Part shown: piece by piece, positions 11,589 through 22,289 of the stretch
Layout: each line of letters starts with the position of its first letter
Position numbering within the stretch: the stretch's first letter is position 1
NCBI GenBank assembly: GCA_030248135.1
Contig: JASANC010005353.1
Span: forward strand, 1 to 37,940
DNA length: 37,940 bases
Source of the DNA: Theristus sp. LFF4_11
Taxonomy: Eukaryota; Nematoda; Chromadorea; Monhysterida; Xyalidae
Direction of reading: 5' to 3'
The notes under the pieces: model-generated
Seen by the model: only the letters and a program-made list of their open reading frames with translations
Databases searched by the model: none
What the model was told of the DNA's origin: nothing
Program-made: the position numbers and the translations under genes

Positions 11589-13637
11589 CGCGGCCTCGCT
11601 ACGATTCGTCGAGCGGATACCGCGTCCGTTGCCGGTTTTACCTACCGGCGGTTTTTGTTCCCTTATGAAGTTTTTTTTGGTGTGATTGATAAAGTCCTTG
11701 TCGGAGACTGGAAGTGTTTACAAGCGCACATGTGATGGCCTTGAAACTGGGGATGTGAAATTCAATGCGTGTCAGTGTTGTTTGTTAATGAAGCTGGCAA
11801 CATTGCGAAATGAACGGGCATGAGAAAGCTAATGTAGGGTTGTCGAACAGGGACTTTATTGCACTGTGGTGTATTGGAGTTGATGGGTGTTTGAGTGTAG
11901 TTGTTCCTGACTTGAGTAGTGTCTGTGCTTTGTTTTGTTTTTGAGCTGCAGTGTCTGTTCAGTGCCCCTCATACTTTCGACAATGAAAATTGAAAATTTT
12001 ACCAGATCAATGTGGTACAAAATGTTGAACACGTAAACTTTTTGTGATTTTCTTTTTTTTTCAGTTCGTGTGTGTTTATATTGTTGCTTATCTTGTTGTT
12101 TTCTTTTTCTTTTTTATTGTACTTTTTGTCTTGATTGAATCATATTGTGTAAAGTTTATTTTTGAAAAAAATTGTAAATGTTAGACTATTCCACAGTTTG
12201 ACTGAGTTGATTTTCTGAAAAATTATTATCATTTGTTTTTCTTAGACCGCATAGAAATTGTTTGTGTTTGTGCTTTTTTGTTTTCTCCTTACTTCACAAA
12301 AATTAGCTGAACAACCGTTCTTTTTGCTTATGTTTTGGGTTTCCATTTCTGCGGAATTGTGGCTTTCGCTCTATCATGAATCGAAACTGGTGACTGAGCA
12401 TTTTGCGATATTTTTTAAGTCTTTTTCTGCGTTTTGAAAAAAATGTTGCTTGTTGTTATTCTCAGTCGGTCAGGGTGTTTGTCTAAACGCTGTTACAGTG
12501 AAAGATCATTTGTTGATTGTTGTTAGGATGTTTCGGATTTGAATCTGTATCAGATATATTTCTTCAAAAGCAATGAATGCACTTAAATAGTAATTGGCTG
12601 ACATGTATAAAAATGAATTTTCTGAGGTTTATTTCAAAGGTAGTCGTTGGCCAACTAGTGAACCGCAAGCTTTTTTATTCCCGAGTTCCGAATTATGTTT
12701 TTTTTTGTATTTGCGCACCTGGCATTTCTCCACGTTTGCCTCGTCTTTTTATTTCAGTTGAAAATCATAATTTCCTTTTTTGCTGTGTTCATGTTGAATT
12801 TTGGAATTTTGTGAGTGACGAATAAAAAAATATCTGGAAATCAAAAGAAAGAATTTGTTGGTTAGAACAGTTTCGTACAACAGCAACCAAGAACAGTTTG
12901 TGAAAAAAAACGCAAAATGCACAACCTGTATTGCACGCTGTTTTGTGTTCGCTGAGCGAATAAAACGTAGCAACATAAATTGATTGGATAATTACACAGC
13001 GCAATGACAGAAGAACGTGCAGTGGAAGTGCAAACAGAGGAAAGGCAGTTGCGAGTCCACATGTAGTTCCATCCAGTACCAGTATCACGGAAGCAAAAAT
13101 GATTTTCGCAAATCAACTTCGTTTCTTAGTGCGAAACGACCAATCCGGTTACTGTTACACCGAGCGCAGCCAATCAGCGATTTGAGCTCCTTTTTCAAAT
13201 TATTTGGTGAAGGAAACGTCCGTCCGACCACAATGCACCGCCAGATCGGAGGAATTCTGAATAATCAGAAACATTCTAATGAGAATAGTTTGTTTTTCAA
13301 ACCAGCTAAAATTCATACCATTCATCTTTTAAAAACTACAATTATCGCAATGCAATGCACTATTGCACACTGTTCTAGTCATGGTTTCACTGCTCGAAAA
13401 ATATGCAGTTTTTTCATCGGTAAAATTGCCCAGCGAAGTCGATGAATTTCACAATAATATCAAATGTGTTTATTGTTGGAACGTTGTTTACTGTAAAAAC
13501 CAAATGAAATGCGGTTTGTGCGTAATAAGTTTAGTGTGACTAAAAACTGCTCCAACAAGGAGTTGACACCATTTCTTCCATTTCAGTTTCTTCCATTTTC
13601 GATTGCTGCGCTCAGAACACCGGACAGAGAAAGAAAA
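11589..13637. other. Intergenic region between SETD2-like and BTB-Kelch genes
   Basis: AT-rich, with long T runs. I see no coding exon. An AATAAA at 12821 could be a polyadenylation signal for the upstream gene but would imply a 1.2-kb 3' UTR. A pyrimidine tract ending in CAG at about 13585-13587 lies about 50 bp before the BTB-Kelch start codon. It could be a 5'-UTR intron acceptor or, if this is a nematode, a spliced-leader site. Confidence 0.4.
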
Positions 13638-16600
13638 ATGCCGAAAAAACGCGACTCAACCAAGAAATCGGTGTCTTCCGTGACATCGAGAACGTCACGG
13701 TAAGCAAAAGAAACTTTCTTTTCGAAAAGAAATGAGTTCATCAAGTTCTTACTTTATGATTTGTTTTTGTTAATAAACCAAACCATCAGAGATGTAATTG
13801 CAGCAACACCGAAATTAAAATGTAACTCTTATCGAAAAGGTTTCAGATCAAACATCCACATTTTTTGTTTGCTGCTTTGCACCGGAAGCAAAATCGGTTT
13901 TCATCAGATTCACGTCGAAAAGCGAACTTTCCGCGTCCACCGTTCCGTGCTCGCGACGCGTTTGCGTGCGTTTTACGAAAAATATGCGCGGGAAATTCAA
14001 AAAGGCACCATCGATGCACCGGCCGTGATTGACGTCGCCGGAATTACCCCGGCCGCGTTTGACCAGCTGATCCGTTTCGCTTACAGGTCAGAGTGCTGTT
14101 GGTTTGCGCAGGCGCAGCTGATTGGCTGAAAATTGGAAATGGGTGCGCTGATTGGTTCACTACTCAAAACCATTGTTGATCTGGCTGAAGTTCGCATGTA
14201 AAGAAAATCCAGAGTTAAAAAAAACAAAAATGATAAAATAAGCTCAAATGAAAACACGTTTTTTGAAATCAAACTTTGTAAACACAGCACGCAAAATCAT
14301 GTTCAAATAAACACGTTTTCTATATGCAAATAGGCAACTGGTGCTGCTGTATTTTGCAAATTTCGCCATTTTAACGATTGAAAAACGGCCACACCTCCGG
14401 AATCCACATTTGCAAACGTTACTGTTGCCCTGTTTCTGCACAAGGACATGGCAATACGGCAATTGGCAATATAATTGTTCCAGTACTGTCTTCTAACAGA
14501 CTGGACGATTTTGAAATTTCGCCCGCCATCTTCACCGAGCTGCTGTCGCTCGCGCGCGACTGGAAACTCGCCGATCTGGTGGAGAAATGCCTGAAGATCG
14601 CGGCCGACGAAACGACGGCGACGCCGGCGAACTGTCTCGCGATGCTGAACTCGTTCGAGCTGCCGACGGACGACGACGAAAAGAACTTCTGGAAGCAGCA
14701 CGAGCCGGAGTTTCACGCCATTCAAGAGTGGCTGATCGCGCACGCCGACTCGACCGTCGACAGCGCCGAGTTTCGCGACGTCACGTGGCGCTGTCTGGAC
14801 GAGTGTCTCGTGCCGATCGTCGCCGGCTGGGCGGGCGCCGGCGAACGCTTGTTCGCGGGCATTCTCGACTGGATCAGACACGACCCGTCGAGACGCGTGA
14901 AACATTTGGACGAATTTGTCGCTAACAACGACTGGATGTTTTGCCAGTTCCGTCGAAAGTTTCTCGCCGAGCAACATGCGCTGCTGCAAGAGGAGGCCGA
15001 GCACAACAACAACGCGAAGGCGGGCGGCGTTGAGCGGTGGAGCCGTTTGACGTCGAAACTCCGTGACACGATCGAGCGATTCGAGAAGCGGCCGAAAGGC
15101 GCCCGACGAATCTACGTCTCCGGCGGAGTCGACCACCCGGCCGAGAAGGTCGCTGTTTCCAGCGGCGGCGGCGTTCTGCTGGCGTATGATTGGGCCGAGA
15201 ATGAATGGACCGAAATGTCGGCCCGCATGAATTACGCCCGACACGGCCACTCAATGACGACGATCGACGGGCAGTTGCTGGTTTTCGGCGGACTGAACAC
15301 CGCCGATTCGAGTAAAACGGTCGAGAAGCGCGCACTTTGCGATTGTCTCGTTGAACGCTACGATCCGCGCCAAACAGACGCGAACTGGAGGATGACGGAT
15401 TTTTTGATGTGCAACCAGCGAAACAGCGCACGCTCGTTGAACGAAAACTTCAACATTTTAACGAAATCGTCCGACAATCCAGAGGCAACGACGATTTTCG
15501 CGATTGCACCGACAGCGTCGCTGATGTTCGAAGTGGGGAAGGATGCCGAAATTGTCAGGCACACCTGGTTGACTTCAATGCCGAGCGTGAAACGCCATTA
15601 TGGTCGGTTTTGGCGCCAAATTATTACTTTGAAGATCGTTTGGTGCCAATACGGTTTTTTTAAGATCAGCGCACCCTTCATCGGTTGCGAAAAGCTAAAA
15701 ATTGTAAGTTTGCCCAAACTCCCGGCTGGTTTTCGAAGTAAATACCGGTATATAGCTCATGAATCAAACCAGCCAGCACAAACAATGGAAATCCGGTGTG
15801 TTTCAGGTTTGGCTTCCCTAAATGGACGTGTCTACACGCTGGGCGGCTGCGATTCACTGTACGACTATTTATCGACGGTCGTCGAATATGACCCGTATTT
15901 GGACAAATGGTCGCCGATTTGCAGTCCGATGAACAAGAAACGGAGAGCGTTCGACTGTGTCACCCTGGACGGATGTTTGTATGTGTTCGGTGGGTTCTCG
16001 TTTGATTTTGGCAATTTGAAATTGGGCATGATGTCGTTTTGGTATTTGTTTGTGGCTTTGTGTAGTTTGATGACTATGTACATGTAGTTGCTGCGGAGGC
16101 ATATTATCACAACAGACAAGCCAGCAAAAAGTGCCACGAGACTATGACCAGACCCAGAGCAACCCTATTTTATACAGCAGAACGCGTGTCAGTGTGCACA
16201 CGCAGGTCCGGTGCAGGCATTTTGTTTGTCTCTGATTGTGTGACCTTACAAAGTGCAGGACGGTCCTTACAAAGTGCAGAGGGCGGTCTTCTGGCTGGAA
16301 CTTTTTTTTCAGCGTGTTCAGAATGTTCAATAGAACTGAGTTTGGTGACAAAAGTGAAGGAAACAAATGACCAAAGGGGCATTCATGAAGCAGTATTTAG
16401 TGATGCGTAGCTGTGTTGAAACATTGCTACGCGGTCACTAAATACTGCGTCATGAAGGCCGCTTAAGAAACACTCTCCAACAAAAGAAAACTACCGTAAA
16501 GACTTGCATATAAGGTCTCCTTATATAAATTTGAAAATCAAAAATTTCTGAAAAAAGTGGAATTTCGTGTGACAACCTTATAAGTGGGAGGAGGTCTTAT

Positions 16601-17081
16601 AAAGCGAACATTAGGAATTCCGGGCTTTATAAACGGAGTAAGATTTTGACCAAGTCAAAATTTTGAATTTTTTGGTTTCCCGCCGTGTGACACTCCGCCC
16701 ACTTTTGGGTGGGGGTCTTATAAGTGGGAGGAACCTTATATGCAAGACTTTACGGTATCTATTTTCGGCCATAATAAAGAGCATCACACACAAAAAAACC
16801 GACTTTTTGGAGGCGGCCAAAGCGGCCAAAGTCGCGGCCGAGGATTCTTGAGCGCCGGTGAGCGCTACGACGCGCGCGCCGGTCTCTGGCAGGAATTGAA
16901 CCGGATGCCGGTGACACGAGTCGGCCACAAATTGGCGACGTTCGAGGGCAGAATTTTCGCACTCGGCGGTCAGCTGACGGAGCGCTTCGTGCACTGCTAT
17001 GAACCACGGATGGACAAATGGGAGTTGGCGGCGTCGCTGCCAGCGAAGACTAGCGCCGACATTGCCGTTGCTGTTTGCTAA
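13638..17081 (+). CDS. BTB-BACK-Kelch protein (KLHL-type), probable Cullin-3 adaptor
   Basis: KLHL proteins use the BTB and BACK domains to bind Cullin-3 and the Kelch propeller to recruit substrates for ubiquitination. Proposed exons: 13638-13699, 13847-14086, 14500-15602, 15807-15993, 16823-17081 (TAA); about 616 aa, normal for the family, and all joins are in phase. Residues 1-20 are basic and Ser-rich. BTB follows (QIHVEKRTFRVHRSVLATRL, then DVAGITPAAFDQLIRFAY), then ISPAIFTELLSLARDWKLAD and a helical BACK region. The propeller has blades at RRIYVSGG, QLLVFGG, RVYTLGG, CLYVFGG and RIFALGG, plus a degenerate blade (TIFAIAP...MFEV...HTW, about 15490-15565) whose Gly-Gly is replaced by Ala-Pro, giving six. 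The 15602/15807 join creates SMPSVKRHYG|LASLNG, a typical inter-blade sequence. The last acceptor (16822 or 16831) lacks a pyrimidine tract and is the least certain. The specific KLHL orthologue is not identified. Confidence 0.85.
16374..16465. mobile_element. Approximately 90-bp perfect-type hairpin element, copy 1
   Basis: A near-palindrome: CATTCATGAAGCAGTATTTA followed by GTGATGCGTAGCTGTG, a few loop bases, then the complement through CTACGCGGTCACTAAATACT to GTCATGAAGGCC. The same hairpin occurs at 22376-22466 and 23217-23308. It lies in the Kelch gene intron between exons 4 and 5. Confidence 0.7.
16492..16757. mobile_element. 266-bp element with 25-bp terminal inverted repeats (TACCGTAAAG ends)
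   Basis: The left end TACCGTAAAGACTTGCATAT is matched in inverted orientation by ATATGCAAGACTTTACGGTA at the right end. The interior has further short repeats of CTTATAAGTGGGAGGA. It has no coding capacity and lies in the Kelch intron. TA at both extremities is compatible with a Tc1/mariner-type target or with TA being part of the repeat. Confidence 0.75.
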
Positions 17082-18011
17082 TTGGGGAGCGAACGAAGTG
17101 ATCAAGCCTGAAGGCTACATGCTTGTTGATATGGCGCACAGTGAAACAACGTACAGTCGAACTGTGAATTATAGGGAATCCGCTATTTTGTTGGTGATCA
17201 CGTGATGCATCGTGGCCGTACTATCGAAAACATACTCCAGAAATGAAACCAACTTTTCGCTGTGCAACCATCACAGACTGCACAGTGTTGTGGGTGTTTT
17301 TCAATCATAGAGGTTGTACTGGTTGTGGGGTTGTTGTTGACTGAGCGCTACTGTCATTATTGCTTTGCTAATGCACTGTCGTAACAATGTTGATCTTCTT
17401 TCTTGTATTGGTTTTCTGTTGATAATCAATTAATTTTTCTGTACCTGTACCTGTACTTATGTGCAGTCGAACTCCAAATTACAGGGAATCAGTTGAGTCG
17501 TTGGTGATCACGTCTCATCTCACGTGATAGATGCTTTCTGTGCAGAAATTGCTTTTTTGTTTGCTTTGCACAGAAGTGCTTTCAGCTGCGATCATATGAT
17601 GACCAACTAATCAGCTGATTCCCTATAATTTAGAGTTCGACTGTATGTAGTTGCCTTAAATTGAGGTCCATTGCAAATGCAGTTTACTTAATCAGAAATT
17701 AAACTATTCTAACCCCGGCATTCAACTTCAGTTCTTCCAAATTTCTTGTATGTCATCAGTCATTGGTACACCAAACGACGGCCGTACCGGTTTTTTCACG
17801 TTGTGGCAAACTCGCCGAGTTACATGGTAGTTTAAAAATAGTTTCAATTCTATTTCGCAATATTCAGCTGGCAAACAAGTTTGTAGACGAAAAGAGAACG
17901 GACAAAGTTTTTGCAAAGTACGAAAATGCAAAAAATTACAACGCGAAAAATAAAGAAAATGATGAGTTTGTTTACAACAGAAAGAATAGAATTTCGTTAC
18001 ATGAAACCATC
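17082..18011. other. Intergenic region with two CAGTCGA-family elements
   Basis: Follows the Kelch stop codon. It contains a left-half copy of the CAGTCGA family (17154 to about 17215) and a full copy (17464-17643). The remaining sequence up to the TTAA at 18012 is AT-rich with no convincing exon. Confidence 0.5.
17464..17643. mobile_element. CAGTCGA-family element, full copy d
   Basis: About 180 bp. The left end CAGTCGAACTCCAAATTACA and the right end ATAATTTAGAGTTCGACTG are inverted copies, and TA follows on the right. The arms include the CAATCAGTTGA/ATCAGCTGATT pair and an internal TGGTGATCAC/GATCATATG pair. This is the best-preserved copy in the window and defines the family. Confidence 0.75.
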
Positions 18012-21000
18012 TTAACACCGTTTGCAAATAAGAGTGGGGGGGCCCTAGGAACATTCCGTGATACATGGAAAAGTTTTTAAACCAAGGGTGCAGGGACATT
18101 CTACTAATCAAGGCGCTTCAGGTTTACCCCCTGAGTACCCCCTGATTATGCCTATAAAGGTCGTTTTTACGGTGCGGAACTTAAAAAACCCTCGATTTTT
18201 TTGCGATTTTTCGCAAAGTGTACCTTTTTAGCCCTACCGTATCTCATTGTTGCACAGTTTCTGGAACCTCACACAGTATTCACGTGAAAGATCTTGCGGA
18301 GTTCTTTAAGGCCCTTATCAATGAGCCCTTGCAAGGGGGGGTCCCTGAGGCGCTACGATGCTAGTTAAAATTACTTTTTTTTGAAAAATTACGTCATTTT
18401 TTTAAACATTTTTTTGAGCTCATAAACACAAATTTTTAATTTTCATTTTTGATTCTACAGGGGCTTTTCGGAGTCGCTGAATTTGAATCTGATCTTAGAT
18501 TTTTGCCCCGGGCATCTTTTTGCCCAAAAATTGGGCAAAAACACTTTTTTTGCGTTTTTTCAATGTTTTTTGTTTTAATGTTTTAATTTTATGCGTGGTT
18601 TTTATTAAAAAAACTATTTTCTGATAGCTTTACAACTGTTGCACTTGAATAATTCTTTATTTTTTGCAACTGACCGCTTGCTCACCCAAAAAAATGGGTA
18701 AAATGTTGATTTTTTTGCTTTTTTTCACATGTTTCCGTTTCACAGTAAAAAAATCAATTCAGAAACAACTTTTAATTTTAATTTTTAATTCTCCAAAAAG
18801 TTTTCAAAATCTCTCAATCCGAATCTGGTTTTAGATTTTTGCCCCGGGCATCTTTTTGCCCAAAAATTGGGCAAAAACACATTTTTTTGCGTTTTCCAGT
18901 GGTTTTTTGTTTTAATTTGTAATTGTAAGTGTGGATTTTTATTTATAAAAACTGTTTTCTAATAGCTTTACAACTGCAGTATTTGAATACGTTATTATAT
19001 TTTGTAACGGACTACTTTGTCACCGAAAACTGGGTAAAACATGGATTTTTTGCCGTTTTCAGACGTTTTCGTTTCATAGTAATGAATAAGTTTGAAAACA
19101 AGTTTTAAAACCCCTTCCTAGAAGTTCCCAAATGCGCCGAATTCATATCTGTAGGCAAATTTTACAACTGACCTATTATTATCCCTTATAAATGGGTAAA
19201 AATCTACACTGTAGTCTTTCTGTAGACGTTTTTCTTTTTTTGTGTTTGAACCAAACTTGTAAATTGATGTTAATTTGTCCTCGTGAATTTTTTACGCCGA
19301 TGAAGCAAGCTGAATTTGTTTTTGGTTTTTTAAAACTGGTGCTTTTTTACCCAAATTTTACCCAATTGGGTAAAAACTGTCACTTTCAGCTTTTTGTTTG
19401 AAACGTACATTATGAATGGTTTTGCATTTCCTTGATGTTTGAGATTAATGAATTCAAGTCTGCTGTCATGCACCGAGACTAGTGTTTTAACCCAAAAGGG
19501 TAAAAAGTGGGGCAAAACAAAGGGGTAAATGTATATTCGGTATGGGTAAACGTCAGTCTGTCAGTCTTGAGAAAAAACTTGAGAGCTTCAGAAATTAAAA
19601 GACTAATGAAAATTAAATACACCAACTATAGTAGGACTGGATAATTTCGGGCATTAGCTGATTGGCTGGTTGCCTTACCGTAATTAGATTCAAACGCGGG
19701 CCGTTCAAATTGCACTTTATTTTTTAAAACTTTTAATTTTTGAGTGATTGTGTTGATGAATGTTTGGATTTTTTATGGGCAAAACTTGTTTATTATTTAT
19801 GAAATACAGAAACATTAAAAAAGTACATTTTAAAGCGAATTTTTATTTTTTTCAGAAAAAAGAACGACGGCGACGGTGATGTGCTCCCGACGCTTGAAAA
19901 ATGAATATTCGACGCACAGGGAAAACGAGTGTCTCTATGTCGCACTTATGCCTCAAATACGTTACACTTTATGCGCATAAGTACATTGTAATATGGCGTA
20001 ATGGAAAGGGGGTCGTAATAAAATGAGTGGAAAAAGGGTGAAATTGGATTTATTGGGGTTGTGATTTAATGTTTTTTTAACGCAAAACCATTCATAATGT
20101 ACGTTTCAAACAAAAAGCTGAAACTGTTTTTACCCAATTGGGTAAAATTGGGGTAAAAAAGCACCAGTTTTAAAAAACCAAAACCAAATTCAACTTCAGC
20201 GGCGTAAAAAGTTCTCGAGGACAAATTAACATCAATTTACAAGTCTGGTTCAAACACAAAAATGAAAAACGTCTACAGAAAGACTACAGTGTAAATTTTT
20301 ACCCATTTATAAGGGTTAATAATGGGTCAGTTGTAAAATTTGCCTACAGATATGGATTCGGCGCATTTGGGAACTTCTAGGAAGGGGTTTTAAAAATTGT
20401 TTTCAAACTTATTTATTACTATGAAACGAAAACGTCTGAAAACGGCAAAAAATCTAATTTTTACCCATTTTTGATTGAGAAAGTGGTCCGTTACAAAATA
20501 TAATAACATATTCAAGTACAGCAGTTGTCAAGCTATTAGAAAACAGTTTTTTTAAATAAAAATCCACACTTACAATTAGAAATTAAAACAAAAAACCACT
20601 GGAAAACGCGAAAAAAAGTGTTTTTGCCCAATTTTTGGGCAAAAAACGCCCGAGGCAAAAATCTAAAATTAGATTCGGATTGAGAAATTTTGAAAACTTT
20701 TTGGAGAATTAAAAATTAAAATTGAAAGTTGTTTTTGAACTAATTTTTTTACTCTAAAACGAAAACATATGAAAAAACAGAAAAAATCAACATTTTACCC
20801 ATTTTTTGGGTGAGCAAACGGTCAGTTGCAAAATATAAAAACTGATTTGAGTACAACGGTTGTAAAGCTATCAGAAAATAGTTTTTTTAATAAAATCCAC
20901 GCATGAAATTAAAACATTAAAACAAAAAAACATTGAAAAACGAAAAAGGTGTGTTTTGCCCAATTTTTGAGCAAAAAAATGCCCGGGGCAAAAATCTAAG

Positions 21001-21468
21001 GTTAGATTCAAATTCAGCAACCCCGAAAACCCCACTGTAGAACTAAAAATGAAAATCAAAAATTTGTGTTTATGAGCTCAAAAAAATGTTTAAAAAAATG
21101 ACGTAATTTTTCAAAAAAAGTAATTTTAACTAGCGTCGTAGCGCCTCAGGGACCCCCCTTGCAAGGGCTCATTGTTACAGGGCCTTAAAGAACTCCGCAA
21201 GATCTTTCACGTGAATACTGTGTGAGGTTCCAGAAACTGTGCAACAACGAGATACGGTAGGGCTAAAAAGCTACACTTTGCGAAAAATCGCAAAAAAATC
21301 GAGGGTTTTTTAAGTTCCGCACCCTAAAAAGGACCTTTATAGGCATAATCAGGGGGTACTCAGGGGGTAAACCTGAAGCGCCTTGATTAGTAGAATGTCC
21401 CTGCACCCTTGGTTTAAAAACCCATGTAGCGCTAGACCCCCCCCACTCTTATTTGCAAACGGTGTTAA
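18012..21468. mobile_element. 3.46-kb fold-back element with 1.4-kb inverted arms and TTAA ends
   Basis: Left arm 18012-19425 and right arm 20082-21468 are inverted copies over about 1.4 kb with scattered mismatches and small indels. The loop is about 656 bp. The extreme ends are TTAA followed by CACCGTTTGCAAATAAGAG on the left and the complement followed by TTAA on the right, fitting a 4-bp TTAA target duplication. Each arm contains internal repeats about 337 bp apart: GCATCTTTTTGCCCAAAAAT at about 18509 and 18846, and related sequence in the right arm. No transposase is visible. TTAA targets are used by piggyBac-like elements, but CAC-type ends also occur in the CACTA/Chapaev group, so the superfamily is open. 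Confidence 0.8.
19851..20022 (+). other. Exon-like segment with polyadenylation signal in the loop of the fold-back element
   Basis: A T-rich tract ending in TTTTTTTCAG is followed by GC-rich sequence unlike the surrounding AT-rich loop. One frame after the acceptor reads KKNDGDGDVLPTLEK then stop. AATAAA follows at 20017. This could be a captured terminal exon, or the true last exon of the upstream Kelch gene, although that gene already has a stop at 17079-17081. No family is recognised. Confidence 0.3.
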
Positions 21469-21567
21469 ACCGCAATACAGTTTTCAAGTAAAAAACGATC
21501 TTCTCAAATCACGAAATCAACTTTCAAAAATACTGACAGCAAAAATACGTGTCAAATTTTTTACTCC

Positions 21568-22251
21568 ATGATGTCCTGCGCATTATTGCTAAAAACGAGC
21601 GCATTCTTGTTCGCGTTCACCCACCTTTGTCGAACGTCGCCGCTTTCAGCAACACACGACGACTGTTCCGATTTTCGACAGTGTTGCGAGCTGTACGCGC
21701 CAAAGGAATGCGAGGCGTGGTTTGAGCACGGCGATCCGTGCCAGGAAAACACAGCGGGCGTACAGGTGAGACAAGCGATTGTGTCCGATTGGTTTAGCGG
21801 GTAGTGCTGTTAGCAGTCCGATGGGCGTCATTGGTTCGACTCCCGCCCCCTCCGCATACCCGAATGTTTCAAAAAACCGTATTCATCAGGAACCCGTCGC
21901 ACTTGCAATCAGTGCTCCCGAACGGGTACAACAGACGAACACCGGGCCTCCGCCGAGAAAGTGTTCCCGTTCGGGGAAGCCGCCATTCGACGTGTCGTGC
22001 CCGACCAGTTTCCACTGTGAAACGGTGCACTGGTATTTCGACGACGTTCTGAACGAGTGCCTGGCGTTCGTGCACAAGATCTGTCTCCAGAGAAACGGAC
22101 GCCCCGTCAAAGCGGCACATGACGACTACCCAAACCTGTTCGAAACTTGGACCGACTGCTTCACCAATTGCGCTGCAGGTTTGTTTGTTTGTTTGTTTGT
22201 TTGTTTGTTTGTTTGTTTGTTTGTTTGTTTGTTTGTTTGTTTGTTTGTTTG

Positions 22252-22289
<38 letters not shown>

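Noticed and set aside
14303..15250. 315-codon minus-strand frame
   Set aside because: It lies antisense to the BACK/Kelch exon, whose + strand has unmistakable domain motifs. Long antisense frames are expected in GC-rich coding sequence.
18012..21468. Inverted-read assembly chimera
   Set aside because: The arms carry many independent substitutions and indels, and the ends are defined by matching TTAA. A read chimera would give nearly identical arms and no target duplication.
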